Source: Microlunatus antarcticus
Lineage (GTDB): Bacteria > Actinomycetota > Actinomycetes > Propionibacteriales > Propionibacteriaceae
Assembly: GCF_014193425.1 (NCBI RefSeq)
Contig: NZ_JACHZG010000001.1
Location: forward strand, 992,001 to 1,056,000
Reading direction: 5' to 3'
DNA: 64,000 bases
Every line of letters begins with the position of its first letter. Within the stretch, counting starts at the first letter, position 1. Under the pieces are notes generated by a model that was not told the origin of the DNA, did not search any database, and saw only the letters and a program-made list of their open reading frames with translations. A program made the position numbers and the translations under genes. Positions 36,112 to 44,664 of this stretch are shown piece after piece.

Positions 36112-36648
36112 TCAGTGGTCGTCCTGGCGGCGAGCCGTCAACCACTCCTCGCCGTTCCACATCACGGGCGTCGCTCCGACCGGTCGGAAAGAGAGGCCGG
36201 GGTCGTCGGACTGGACGAGGCACATCATGCGGTGGCCGGTCAGAGCGGCCTCTCGCCATCGGTCGGCAACGATGTCGAGCACCACCCACGCCTGGTGCGG
36301 TTCACACCGCGTGAAGGCGTCGTAGTGGAGCAGGACCAGGACCGAGCCGACGGCATCGAGGGCGAAGCCATAGCTGTGGTCGGCGACGTCGCGGAGGCAG
36401 TCGTTGAGCGCATCGAGATTCCGGCCGAAGTAGGCGGGGAAGCGCAGCGCGATGGCGAGCTGGTCCAGAAGGTCGAGCTTGCAGGTGGCCTCTCGACAGT
36501 CGATCTGCACGACGTCGTAGCCGTGCGCCGACAGCCAGGCCGTCGAGCGGCCCAGTACCTCTTGCCGGTAGAAGAGAGTGACCGGCCCGCCGGCGACGAG
36601 GCGGTAGGCCTCCGCGTCGTCAGGGTTGTCGAGATCGAAGGCCGTCAT
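36112..36648 (-). CDS. Barstar-family protein without a nearby barnase
   Basis: A 178-residue protein. Residues about 25-110 match barstar, a ribonuclease inhibitor: TLFYRQEVLG, VVQIDCREA, and PAYFGRNLDALNDCLRDV with the loop that plugs the barnase active site. The remaining 65 residues are an extension (about 115-178) not found in the 90-residue classical inhibitor. ATG 36648 is used. No barnase or other secreted RNase gene is seen within the window, so it is an orphan immunity-like protein or acts on an unlinked toxin. Confidence 0.82.
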   Translation of the reverse strand: MTAFDLDNPDDAEAYRLVAGGPVTLFYRQEVLGRSTAWLSAHGYDVVQIDCREATCKLDLLDQLAIALRFPAYFGRNLDALNDCLRDVADHSYGFALDAVGSVLVLLHYDAFTRCEPHQAWVVLDIVADRWREAALTGHRMMCLVQSDDPGLSFRPVGATPVMWNGEEWLTARRQDDH

Positions 36649-36754
36649 CGCCTCTACTTCTTCCGAGGGTTCTCAGACGGTCATCTTCGCCATCCTCGGA
36701 GGGGCGCGGGCGGGCGCGAGGTCGGGTGTCGCGCGCACCCGCTAGAGTTCCCGC

Positions 36755-36895
36755 ATGAACTTCGGACTGGCGCTGCTCGAGACCGAGCGTGAGCTGCCGA
36801 TCCCGGCGTGGGGCTTCGGGCTGATCGCTTTCATCATCCTGCACCTGATGCTGGCGATCACGATCTCCATCGGCAAGGGTCGCCCGCACAGCTGA
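36755..36895 (+). CDS. Small single-pass membrane protein upstream of nadD
   Basis: A 46-residue protein: a polar start with [16 protein letters not shown], one hydrophobic helix (about residues 20-38), and a short basic tail. Small proteins of this layout precede nadD in many actinomycetes, which supports it being real. ATG 36755 has no strong ribosome site, but the reading frame, hydrophobicity and nine-base gap before nadD are convincing. The N-terminus is likely outside and the basic tail in the cytoplasm. Function unknown. Confidence 0.7.
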   Translation: MNFGLALLETERELPIPAWGFGLIAFIILHLMLAITISIGKGRPHS

Positions 36896-36903
36896 GGCTG
36901 CCC

Positions 36904-37569
36904 GTGACCGTCCGTACGCCGCACGACCACGTCGTCTCGACGGGGCTGGCCCGTCAACCCCGCAAGAACGGGGAGCGGCACCGCCTCGGAGTGATGGGCG
37001 GGACGTTCGACCCCATCCACCACGGCCACCTCGTGGCCGCGAGCGAGGTCGCAACCCGGTTCGCGCTCGACGAGGTCGTCTTCGTCCCGACCGGCGAGCC
37101 CTGGCAGAAGGCCGACCGCGAGGTGTCGGCCGCCGAGGACCGCTACCTGATGACCGTCATCGCGACGGCCTCGAACCCCCGCTTCAGCGTGAGCCGGGTC
37201 GACATCGACCGCCCGGGGCCGACGTACACGTACGACACGCTGGTCGACATCCGCGACGAGCGCGGCGACGACACCGAGCTGTTCTTCATCACCGGCGCCG
37301 ACGCCCTCGACCAGATCCTGACCTGGCGGAACTCGGACAAGCTGTTCGACCTCGCCCACTTCGTCGGCTGCTCGCGGCCCGGCGTGGAGATCGACACCCC
37401 GACCATCGCCTCCCTGCCCCAGGAACGCGTCACGCTCCTGGAGATCCCGGCCCTGTCGATCTCGTCGACGGCCTGCCGCGGCCGGGTGGCCGAGGCCGAG
37501 CCGGTCTGGTACCTCGTGCCGGACGGCGTGGTCCAGTACATCGCCAAGCGGGGGCTCTACCTCCCGTGA
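36904..37569 (+). CDS. nadD: Nicotinate-nucleotide adenylyltransferase
   Basis: A 221-residue enzyme that joins NaMN and ATP to deamido-NAD, a step of NAD synthesis. The nucleotidyl-transferase motif [12 protein letters not shown] and the C-terminal ISSTACRGR (the SSTxxR motif) are clear. GTG 36904 has GAGG six bases upstream and gives a 30-residue N-terminal extension before the motif; a shorter start at ATG 36994 would begin right at the catalytic loop and is unlikely. Confidence 0.96.
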   Translation: MTVRTPHDHVVSTGLARQPRKNGERHRLGVMGGTFDPIHHGHLVAASEVATRFALDEVVFVPTGEPWQKADREVSAAEDRYLMTVIATASNPRFSVSRVDIDRPGPTYTYDTLVDIRDERGDDTELFFITGADALDQILTWRNSDKLFDLAHFVGCSRPGVEIDTPTIASLPQERVTLLEIPALSISSTACRGRVAEAEPVWYLVPDGVVQYIAKRGLYLP

Positions 37570-37657
37570 CGCCGCCGACCCGGTTGGCCGGATCTGGCAC
37601 TCTTGACAGGTTGAGCCTGCGCCCGAGGCGTGGCACGCCCCGGACGTAAGGAACACC

Positions 37658-38026
37658 ATGACCGCCACCGAGCACGCGCTCGAGCTGACGCAGGCCGCCG
37701 CCCAGGCCGCCGCCGACAAGCTCGGCACCGAGATCGTCGCCTTCGACGTCTCCGAGCAGCTCGCCATCACCGACGTCTTCCTCGTCATCACTGCGACGAA
37801 CGAGCGCCAGGTCGGCTCCGTCGTCGACGGGGTCGAGGAGGCGCTCCGCGAGCTGGGGGCCAAGCCCGTACGGCGCGAGGGCGACCGCGAGCAGCGCTGG
37901 GTCCTGCTGGACTACCTCGACCTCGTGGTGCACGTGCAGCACGCCGAGGAGCGCCGCTTCTACGCCCTCGAGCGCCTCTGGCAGGACACCCCTCCGATCA
38001 GGCTCGACCTGGACATCCGGCGGTGA
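37658..38026 (+). CDS. rsfS: Ribosomal silencing factor RsfS
   Basis: A 122-residue protein that binds ribosomal protein L14 and keeps subunits apart when nutrients are short. DVFLVITATNERQVGSVVDGVEEALRE and WVLLDYLDLVVHVQHAEERRFYALERLW are diagnostic. ATG 37658 follows TAAGGAA. It overlaps the phosphatase gene by GTGA. Confidence 0.96.
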   Translation: MTATEHALELTQAAAQAAADKLGTEIVAFDVSEQLAITDVFLVITATNERQVGSVVDGVEEALRELGAKPVRREGDREQRWVLLDYLDLVVHVQHAEERRFYALERLWQDTPPIRLDLDIRR

Positions 38027-38652
38027 CCGCGGACCGCCTCGTCCTGTGGCGGCACGGTCAGACCGACTGGAACGTGGCCACCCGGTTCCAGGGGCAGGCC
38101 GACATCCCCCTCAACGCGACGGGACTCGCCCAGGCGCGCGCGGCCGCTCCCGTCCTCGCCGCCCTCGAGCCGACCGAGCTGTGGGCGAGCGACCTCGGTC
38201 GCACCCGGACCACCGCTGCCGCGCTGACCTCGGTGACCGGTCTCGAGGCGCGCCTCGACCCCCGGCTCCGCGAGATCCACGTGGGGACCTGGGAGGGGCT
38301 GCAGGGCTCTGACCTCGACGCGTCCGACCCCGAGGCGTACGCGGCCCTGCGGCGTGGCGAGGACGTCCGACGGTCCGCGACGGGCGAGACGGTGTCGGAG
38401 GTGGGGGAGCGCGTCGCGCAGGCCCTGACCGAGATCGGCGAGTCCGCGGTGGACGGGGCGACCGTCGTCGTCACCACGCACGGTCTCGCCGGCCGGGCGG
38501 GCATGTGCCGGCTGCTGGAGCTGCCGTTCGCCCACTGGCGCACGTTCGGCAGCCTGGACAACTGCGCGTGGGCCGTCCTGCAGCGGCACCGCGGCGGCGG
38601 GTACTGGCGGGTGGCCGCGTACGACGTGTCCGTCCAGGAGACGATTTCGTGA
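38023..38652 (+). CDS. Histidine phosphatase family protein (phosphoglycerate mutase-like)
   Basis: A 209-residue enzyme with the RHG motif LWRHGQTDWN at the N-terminus, the second basic site SDLGRTRTTA and the late histidine TTHGLAGRAG. It hydrolyses small phosphate esters; the substrate is not predictable. In actinomycetes a gene of this kind commonly follows rsfS; some are called glucosyl-3-phosphoglycerate phosphatase. GTG 38023 overlaps the rsfS stop by four bases. Confidence 0.88.
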   Translation: MTADRLVLWRHGQTDWNVATRFQGQADIPLNATGLAQARAAAPVLAALEPTELWASDLGRTRTTAAALTSVTGLEARLDPRLREIHVGTWEGLQGSDLDASDPEAYAALRRGEDVRRSATGETVSEVGERVAQALTEIGESAVDGATVVVTTHGLAGRAGMCRLLELPFAHWRTFGSLDNCAWAVLQRHRGGGYWRVAAYDVSVQETIS

Positions 38653-38723
38653 GCACCCGGGACGGTTGGTAGTCTTCTGGGGTTCGTGCGGCGGGGTCGA
38701 GGCTCGGCAGCCTGAACAGCGAG

Positions 38724-38796
38724 GGGCTTTGGCGCAGTTGGTAGCGCGCTTCCATGGCATGGAAGAGGTCAGGGGTTCGAATCCCCTAAGCTCCAC
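38724..38796 (+). tRNA. tRNA-Ala (anticodon GGC)
   Basis: All arms fold: acceptor GGGGCTT with AAGCTCC plus discriminator A, D arm GCGC/GCGC, anticodon stem CTTCC/GGAAG with loop ATGGCAT and anticodon GGC, and T arm AGGGG-TTCGAAT-CCCCT. It reads alanine GCC codons, the most used alanine codon here. CCA is not encoded. The backbone gene order ends at this tRNA and an accessory carbohydrate island begins. Confidence 0.97.
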
Positions 38797-38929
38797 CTTT
38801 CTTCACTTGAGCAGCTCGAGCGGCGCTCAGCCGCGGTGAGCACTACGACCTTCACCGTGGGCAGATCGCGTCCGACGCAGCAGGATGACGCGAGAGCCCG
38901 GGAACCTGTCGCACGGTGAGGACCTGCCC

Positions 38930-40417
38930 ATGAACCTTCCGACCGCTGCACGACCAGGACGCGCGTCACGTCGGCGTCGTGCCGGGGCCCTCCTCGTGGC
39001 GGCCCTGGTCGCCGTGGGCATCAGCGCCGGCGGAGTTGGCGCTGCCGCCGCCCCCCCGCGCGAGCAGGCGCACGTGCTCGTGGTGTCCACGCGCGGGGAC
39101 GACCGGGCGGCCGGGACCGTCCGGCACCCGTTGGCGACGGTGGCGGCCGCGGTCTCGCGGTTGGGGTCCGGCGGGACCGTGCTGCTGCGCGGCGGCCGGT
39201 ACGACGAGCGGATCAGCCTGGGCCCGTCCGTGCACGACCTGGTGGTGCGCCCGTACGGCGGGGAGCACCCGGTCCTCGACGGGTCCGGGCTGACCGTGCC
39301 GGACGGCCGCAGCGCGATGGTCGCCCTCGACGGGAGCCGCTCGGTCACGATCGAGGGGCTCGAGATCACGGGCTACCGGACCGCCGCGCTCGACGCGATG
39401 CCGATCGGCCTCTACGTCCACGGCGCCGCCCGCGACGTCACGCTGCGCGGCAACCACGTGCACGCGATGGGCAACGACAACCCCACGCTCGGCAGCTACG
39501 ACCTCAACGCCCACGGCATCGCCGTCTACGGCGACTCCGTCGAGCACCCGATCACCGGGCTGGTGATCGAGGGCAACGAGGTCGACCACCTCGTGCTCGG
39601 GGCGAGCGAGTCGGTCGTCGTCAACGGGAACGTGGACGGCTGGCGGGTCAGCGGGAACGACGTCCACGACAACAACAACATCGGCATCGACGCGATCGGC
39701 TACGAGCCGACCCTGCCCGCGCCGTACCGCTACACCGACCGCAACCGGGCCCGCAACGGCGTGATCGCCGACAACACGGTCCGCAACATCGTCTCCAAGG
39801 GCAACCCCACCTACTTCGAGGACGGGGAGTGGTGCAACTGCGCGGACGGGATCTACGTCGACGGGGGCACCTCAATCCGCATCGAGCGGAACACGGTCAC
39901 GGGCAGCGACATCGGCATCGAGGTCGCGGCGGAGAACGCCCGGGGGAGCGCCGACCACGTCCTGGTCTCGCGCAACCTGATCACCGAGAGCGCGTACGTC
40001 GGCATCGCCACCGGCGGGTACTGCAACGGCGCCGAGTCCTGTGGCGGCGAGCGGACCGGCATCGCCCACGACAACCGCTTCGTCCACAACACCCTGCGCG
40101 GCAACAACCGGCTCGACGACGGGTCGCCGGAGGTCCTCGTGCAGTTCTCCGTCTACCGCACCACGTTCGAGCACAACGTCGTCTGGGCGACGAACGACGC
40201 CCGCGCGCTGATCGGGACGACCGCGGGTGCGGAGAGCGACGGACTCAGCACGCCGCTGCGGGCCGACCACAACACCTACTGGACGACGGGTGGACGTCCG
40301 GGCCGGGCGACGTTCGGGTCGCTCGGGACGACGTACACGGGGTTCGACACCTACCGACGGGCGACCGGGCAGGACCGGCACAGCCGGTTCCGCAAGCCGC
40401 ACCTGCCGCAGCGCTGA
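38930..40417 (+). CDS. Secreted right-handed parallel beta-helix protein
   Basis: A 495-residue protein with a signal peptide (arginine-rich start, hydrophobic ALLVAALVAVGISAGGVG, cleavage near AAAAP) and then a pectate-lyase-like beta helix. The helix shows the usual start (TVRHPLATVAAAVSRLGSGGTVLLRGG) and repeated turns such as LVIEGNEVDHL, WRVSGNDVHDNN and IRIERNTVTGSDIGIEVAAEN. Such proteins bind or cut polysaccharides. ATG 38930 has GTGAGGA upstream. It stands next to the glycoside-utilisation locus, so a role in releasing glycan fragments is possible but not shown. Confidence 0.85.
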   Translation: MNLPTAARPGRASRRRRAGALLVAALVAVGISAGGVGAAAAPPREQAHVLVVSTRGDDRAAGTVRHPLATVAAAVSRLGSGGTVLLRGGRYDERISLGPSVHDLVVRPYGGEHPVLDGSGLTVPDGRSAMVALDGSRSVTIEGLEITGYRTAALDAMPIGLYVHGAARDVTLRGNHVHAMGNDNPTLGSYDLNAHGIAVYGDSVEHPITGLVIEGNEVDHLVLGASESVVVNGNVDGWRVSGNDVHDNNNIGIDAIGYEPTLPAPYRYTDRNRARNGVIADNTVRNIVSKGNPTYFEDGEWCNCADGIYVDGGTSIRIERNTVTGSDIGIEVAAENARGSADHVLVSRNLITESAYVGIATGGYCNGAESCGGERTGIAHDNRFVHNTLRGNNRLDDGSPEVLVQFSVYRTTFEHNVVWATNDARALIGTTAGAESDGLSTPLRADHNTYWTTGGRPGRATFGSLGTTYTGFDTYRRATGQDRHSRFRKPHLPQR

Positions 40418-40434
40418 GGCACGGTCGCCGGGCG

Positions 40435-41187
40435 TCAGACCGTGACGACCGCGACGCCGGCCTGCCGGATCGGCTCGAGCGCCTCGGCCGGGGCGCCGCG
40501 GTCGGTGACGAGGTCGGTGATGCCCGAGAGCGGGCTGATCCGGGCGAACGTGACCCTGCCGATCTTGGAGCTGTCCGCGACGACCACCCGCCGCCGCGCC
40601 TGCTGCAGGAAGGCCGCGTCGGTCGTGGCCTCCATCTCGTCGTACGTGGTGCAGCCCGCGGACGAGAGCCCGTCGACGCCGATGACGGCGAGGTCGAGGT
40701 GGTAATTGGCCAGCATCGTCTCCGCCGCCGGCCCGACGAGCTCGCGTGAACGCCGCACGATGCCGCCGATCACCACGAGGTGGATGCCGGCCCGGCCGGC
40801 GAGCTCGGAGGCGACGTCGAGGGAGTTGGTGACGACGGTGAGGCCGCGACGTCCCAGCAGCACGCGGGCGAGCTCGAGGGTGGTCGAGCCGCCGGTCAGG
40901 CCGACCACCGCACCGTCGCCGACCAGGGCGTCGGCGGCGCGGGCGATGCGGCGCTTCTCCGGCTGGGCAAGCACGGCCTTGATCCTGGCGGGCACCTCGG
41001 CGTCCGCCCGCTGCGAGACGGCGCCCCCGTGGGTCCGGACCAGCAGCTGGTTCCGGCTCAGCGCCTGCAGGTCGCGCCGGACCGTGGCCCCGGAGACCCC
41101 GAGCCGGTCCGCCAGGCCGCCCACGTCGACCCGGCCCTCGACGCCGACCCGCTCGAGGATCACATTGAGCCGCTCGGCGCGCTGCAC
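40435..41187 (-). CDS. DeoR/GlpR-type transcriptional regulator (1)
   Basis: A 250-residue repressor: N-terminal winged helix (ERVGVEGRVDVGGLADRLGVSGATVRRDL, then THGGA) and a C-terminal sugar-phosphate-binding domain (GLTGGSTTLELA, VIGVDGLSSAGCTTYD, VVADSSKIGR). GTG 41187 is used. It is divergent from an ABC transporter-GH4 operon, with a perfect AAGTGATCACTT palindrome 51 bases before its start. The likely effector is a phosphorylated product of that pathway. Confidence 0.9.
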   Translation of the reverse strand: MQRAERLNVILERVGVEGRVDVGGLADRLGVSGATVRRDLQALSRNQLLVRTHGGAVSQRADAEVPARIKAVLAQPEKRRIARAADALVGDGAVVGLTGGSTTLELARVLLGRRGLTVVTNSLDVASELAGRAGIHLVVIGGIVRRSRELVGPAAETMLANYHLDLAVIGVDGLSSAGCTTYDEMEATTDAAFLQQARRRVVVADSSKIGRVTFARISPLSGITDLVTDRGAPAEALEPIRQAGVAVVTV

Positions 41188-41237
41188 GCCCGGACTGTAG
41201 CAACCCGACGCGCGGACATGCGGTGAACGCTCTGCGC

Positions 41238-41249
41238 AAGTGATCACTT
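41238..41249. promoter_or_regulatory. Perfect 12-bp palindrome, candidate DeoR operator
   Basis: AAGTGATCACTT lies in the gap between DeoR regulator 1 and the binding-protein gene. Its half site AAGTG also heads the word at 41329, so both may bind the same regulator. Confidence 0.6.
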
Positions 41250-41272
41250 CTCTGCGCGTCTGCACCGAACTG

Positions 41273-41301
41273 TTGACCTCCGAGGCCCGAAATGCTTGGT
41301 T
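41273..41301 (+). promoter_or_regulatory. Candidate promoter of the glycoside operon
   Basis: TTGACC (41273-41278) is followed after 17 bp by TTGGTT (41296-41301). The -10 is weak. It lies between the two operator-like words, about 100 bases before the binding-protein start. Confidence 0.4.
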
Positions 41302-41328
41302 CAGGAGCACGAACGCGCAGCACGGGCG

Positions 41329-41340
41329 AAAGTGCTCACT
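41329..41340. promoter_or_regulatory. Second DeoR operator-like word
   Basis: AAAGTGCTCACT. The first eleven bases recur, inverted, at 49103-49113 before the second GH4 gene beside the second DeoR gene, and the core resembles the palindrome at 41238. Confidence 0.55.
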
Positions 41341-41403
41341 GGTGCGCACCCTGATCAACCTCGTCCGGGCGTGACCTCGTCCGGAGGAACACGGAGGCGC
41401 GAC

Positions 41404-42744
41404 ATGACCACCACCGGCCGATCGGGACGGGCGACGCTGCGGCTCGCCGCAGGGCTGGGCTCAGCGGTGCTGCTGCTCGCGGGCTGCGGCGGCGGGGGCG
41501 GCGGGCAGGCCGGCGGCGGCTCGACGCAGACCAGCGGCGTGACGATCACGGTGGCCCTGGCCGCCGACCCGCCGCCGAAGGCCGCGCTCGACGACTTCAC
41601 GAAGCAGACCGGGATCACGGTCAACTGGGTGAACGTCGACTGGGACAGCCTGCAGACCAAGATCTCGGCCGCGGCGACCGCGAAGACCTACTTCGCCGAC
41701 GCGACCGACGTCGACTGGTCCCGGGTCGGGCAGCTGGGCAAGCTCGGCTGGTTCTACCCGATGGGCGACTACCTCGACGTCGAGGCGATGAAGGCGGACA
41801 TGCCTCAGCTGGCGTCTTTCACCAGCGACGGCAAGGTCGTGGGGATCCCGTACGACGCCTCCTTCATGGTCACGACGGTGAACAAGAAGATGTTCGACGA
41901 CGCCGGGGTCGAGACGATGCCGACGACGATGACGGAGTACACCGCGGCCCTGCAGAAGGTGAAGGCGAAGGGCGACGTCGAGCACCCCCTGAACATCCCC
42001 TTCGCCGCGGCCGAGGGGCTGTCGACCTACTGGTACGAGGCCACGGCGGCCTTCGGCGGCACCGTGCTCGACGGCGCCGGCAAGCCGCAGTTCACCGACC
42101 CGGCGTCCGGCGGCTACCAGGCGGCGCAGTGGATGGTCGACGCCATGAAGAACGGGCTCGTGCCGCCCGGCAACATCAACGTCAGCGACAGCCAGGGCCA
42201 GCAGACGCTGATGGCCAAGGGCGAGGTCGCGAGCATCTTCTCCGACTACTCCGGCACGGTCGGGACGCTCTACGACGTGCCCGAGCAGTCGTCGGTCAAG
42301 GGCCAGGTCCGCTACCTCCGGACCCCGGGCGTCGACGGGCCGACGGCCAACCTCAGCAACCCCGACGGCGTCGGCATCCCCAAGGAGGCCAAGTACCCGC
42401 AGGCGGCGGCGAAGTTCATCGACTGGTTCACCTCCGAGTCCCAGCAGGTCGACTTCGCGGGCGTGAACGGCCCGGAGAAGGCCTTCACCGCCTTCCCGAT
42501 CCCGTCGCGGCTGTCGGCCGTCGAGAAGATGACGGCCAGCGGCAACCTGGTCTACGGCGAGGAGCTGTCCCAGATGCTGTCCGGGTCCAAGCCGGTCTTC
42601 GAGGGTGGCGCCCCGACCTGGTACCCGCAGTTCTCCAACGCCGTCTACACGAACCTGCACGCCGCGGCCACCGGCTCGACGACCGTCGACGCGGCCATCA
42701 AGACCATCGGTGACACCGCGACCAAGCTGGCCGGCGGGCAGTGA
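41404..42744 (+). CDS. Carbohydrate ABC transporter substrate-binding lipoprotein
   Basis: A 446-residue lipoprotein (lipobox LLAGC near residue 29, then a glycine stretch) of the SBP type 1 family that binds oligosaccharides. Typical segments are LAADPPPKAALDDFTKQTGITVNWVNVDW, GIPYDASFMVTTVNKKMFDDAGV and AAKFIDWFTSE. ATG 41404 has GGAGG six bases upstream; the longer frame upstream is rejected. It heads a run of genes overlapping by GTGA. Confidence 0.92.
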   Translation: MTTTGRSGRATLRLAAGLGSAVLLLAGCGGGGGGQAGGGSTQTSGVTITVALAADPPPKAALDDFTKQTGITVNWVNVDWDSLQTKISAAATAKTYFADATDVDWSRVGQLGKLGWFYPMGDYLDVEAMKADMPQLASFTSDGKVVGIPYDASFMVTTVNKKMFDDAGVETMPTTMTEYTAALQKVKAKGDVEHPLNIPFAAAEGLSTYWYEATAAFGGTVLDGAGKPQFTDPASGGYQAAQWMVDAMKNGLVPPGNINVSDSQGQQTLMAKGEVASIFSDYSGTVGTLYDVPEQSSVKGQVRYLRTPGVDGPTANLSNPDGVGIPKEAKYPQAAAKFIDWFTSESQQVDFAGVNGPEKAFTAFPIPSRLSAVEKMTASGNLVYGEELSQMLSGSKPVFEGGAPTWYPQFSNAVYTNLHAAATGSTTVDAAIKTIGDTATKLAGGQ

Positions 42745-43697
42745 CCGCACTCCGACCGGCGGGGGTCGCCGAGGTCCCGCGCGGGGGAGTCGGGGGCGGC
42801 GACGAGCCGTCCCCGACCGCCCGCCGGAGCAGCGCCCGGACGAGCCCGCTGCCGTACGTCCTGATCGCGCCGGTGATCCTCTTCATCGCCGGCCTCGCCC
42901 TGGTGCCCGCGGTCTTCACGATCGTGCAGTCGTTCTTCACGGTGAACGCGCTCGACCCGCCCACGCGCTTCTCCGGCCTGGACAACTTCCGGGCGCTGGC
43001 GGAGGACGCCGCGATCCGCAGCAGCATCGCCAACACCGCCCTCTACGTGGTGATCGGCGTGACGCTCTCCACCGTCCTGGGGATCGCCATGGCGATCCTG
43101 CTGCAGCGACCGTTCCGCGGGCGGAGCCTGGTCATCGCGGTGCTGATCCTGCCGTGGGCGCTGCCGGGCGTCGTCGAGGGCATCCTCTGGAGCGGCATCT
43201 TCGACCCCAACGCCGGTCTGGTCTCCAGCCTGATGGGTGACCTCGGGCTCGGCGGCGGGCACCTGCTGCTCGGCCAGGACCGCCTGCTGACGATCTTCCT
43301 CATCGAGCTCGTGCAGGTCTGGCAGATCACGCCGCTGTCGGTCCTGCTCGTCCTCGCCGCGCTGCAACTCATCCCCGACGAGCTCTACGAGGCCGCGGAG
43401 ATCGACGGCTGCGGCCGCTGGGGCGCCATCCGCTCGATCACGCTCCCCCTCGCCCGTCCGGGCATCGCGGTCTGCATGGTGCAGGCCCTGGTCGCCACCC
43501 TGAACGTCTTCGACCAGCCGTACGTCCTCAACGGCGCGGCGGCGACCGCGTCGACGGTGACCATGCAGACCTACTTCGTCAGCTTCCAGAACCTCGACTT
43601 CGGGCAGGGCTACGCCCTCAGCCTCGGCATCACCGTCGTGACCCTCGTCGGCTCGCTGCTGATCGTCAAGGCCGTCTACCGCAAGGTCGAGCTGTGA
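42741..43697 (+). CDS. Sugar ABC transporter permease (MalF/UgpA type)
   Basis: A 318-residue membrane protein with six predicted helices after a 35-residue polar tail. The EAA loop that contacts the ATPase is EAAEIDGCGRWGAIRSITLPL. GTG 42741 overlaps the binding-protein stop. No ATPase gene is present in the operon, so it probably uses a shared MsiK/UgpC-type ATPase, as is common in actinomycetes. Confidence 0.93.
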   Translation: MTALRPAGVAEVPRGGVGGGDEPSPTARRSSARTSPLPYVLIAPVILFIAGLALVPAVFTIVQSFFTVNALDPPTRFSGLDNFRALAEDAAIRSSIANTALYVVIGVTLSTVLGIAMAILLQRPFRGRSLVIAVLILPWALPGVVEGILWSGIFDPNAGLVSSLMGDLGLGGGHLLLGQDRLLTIFLIELVQVWQITPLSVLLVLAALQLIPDELYEAAEIDGCGRWGAIRSITLPLARPGIAVCMVQALVATLNVFDQPYVLNGAAATASTVTMQTYFVSFQNLDFGQGYALSLGITVVTLVGSLLIVKAVYRKVEL

Positions 43698-44596
43698 GCG
43701 CCACGCTGACGGCAGCACCCCGCCCGGCCACGGCGACACCGCCGCGTCGGCGACGCCGACCCAAGTCCCGGATGACGCCCGGACGCGTGGTGGGGCTCGT
43801 GCTGGCCGTGCTGTGGTCGCTCGTCCCGATCTACTGGGCGGTGAAGACGAGCCTGCAGACGGAGTCCGACGCCCGGGCGCGGGACACGCAGTACGTGCCG
43901 CTGCACCCGACGCTGAAGAACTACGCGAACCTGCTCACCGCGGACAGCGACGTGCCGGGGCAGATCCGCCGGTCCGCGCTGAACATCGTCGTGGAGTGCG
44001 GTCTGGCCACGATCGTCACGGTGGTGCTGGCGACGCTGGCGGCGTACGCCTTCGCGCGCTTCCGCTTCCGCGGGCGCAACGTCTTCTTCTACGCGGTGCT
44101 CGCGACGATGGCCTTCCCGCCGTACACGACGCTGATCCCGCTCTACCGGATCATGAGCCTCTTCGGGCTGGTCAACACCTACACCGGCATCGTGCTCGTG
44201 TACGTCTCCGGCTTCCTGCCGCTGGCGACCTGGGTGCTGCACAACTACTTCGCCTCCATCCCGCAAGGGATCGAGGAGGCGGGCCTGATCGACGGCGCCA
44301 GCCGCCTGCAGGTGCTCCGCCACCTGCTGCTCCCGCTCGCCGTGCCCGGGATCATCTCGACCGCGCTGATCACGTTCCTCTTCGCGTGGGGGCAGTTCCT
44401 GTTCCCGCTCGTGCTGTCCAGCGACCTGTCGACGCAGCCGCTGACCGTGGTGATCGCCGCGCTGCAGGGCCGGCACGTCGTCCCCTCGACGCTGCTGAAC
44501 GCGGCCGGCGTGCTGGCGATCATCGTGCCGGCCGCGCTCGCGCTGACCTTCAACCGCTACATCGTCAACGGGCTGCTCGCGGGCAGCTCCAAGTGA
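43694..44596 (+). CDS. Sugar ABC transporter permease (MalG/UgpE type)
   Basis: A 300-residue second permease, with EAA loop EEAGLIDGASRLQVLRHLLLP and the usual YTTLIPLYRIMSLFGLVNT segment. It overlaps the first permease by GTGA. Its stop overlaps the start of a 23-codon mini-ORF that leads to the GH4 gene. Confidence 0.93.
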   Translation: MSATLTAAPRPATATPPRRRRRPKSRMTPGRVVGLVLAVLWSLVPIYWAVKTSLQTESDARARDTQYVPLHPTLKNYANLLTADSDVPGQIRRSALNIVVECGLATIVTVVLATLAAYAFARFRFRGRNVFFYAVLATMAFPPYTTLIPLYRIMSLFGLVNTYTGIVLVYVSGFLPLATWVLHNYFASIPQGIEEAGLIDGASRLQVLRHLLLPLAVPGIISTALITFLFAWGQFLFPLVLSSDLSTQPLTVVIAALQGRHVVPSTLLNAAGVLAIIVPAALALTFNRYIVNGLLAGSSK

Positions 44597-44664
44597 GCAG
44601 GGACGGAACCGTCATGACCTCCACACGCAGCACCGCAGCCGCGAGCCCGAGAGACGTGGCGTGA
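44593..44664 (+). CDS. 23-codon mini-ORF coupling permease and GH4 translation
   Basis: GTG 44593 overlaps the permease stop as GTGA. The frame reads 23 residues rich in Thr, Ser, Ala and Arg, and ends at TGA 44662-44664, whose last base is the first base of the GH4 ATG (TGATG). Both junctions look like termination-reinitiation sites. The peptide has no recognisable motif and may matter only as a translational bridge. It could instead be untranslated spacer. Confidence 0.4.
   Translation: MSRDGTVMTSTRSTAAASPRDVA

Noticed and set aside
37603-37608. Perfect TTGACA as an rsfS promoter
   Set aside because: No acceptable -10 element lies 16-19 bases downstream, so I did not list it.
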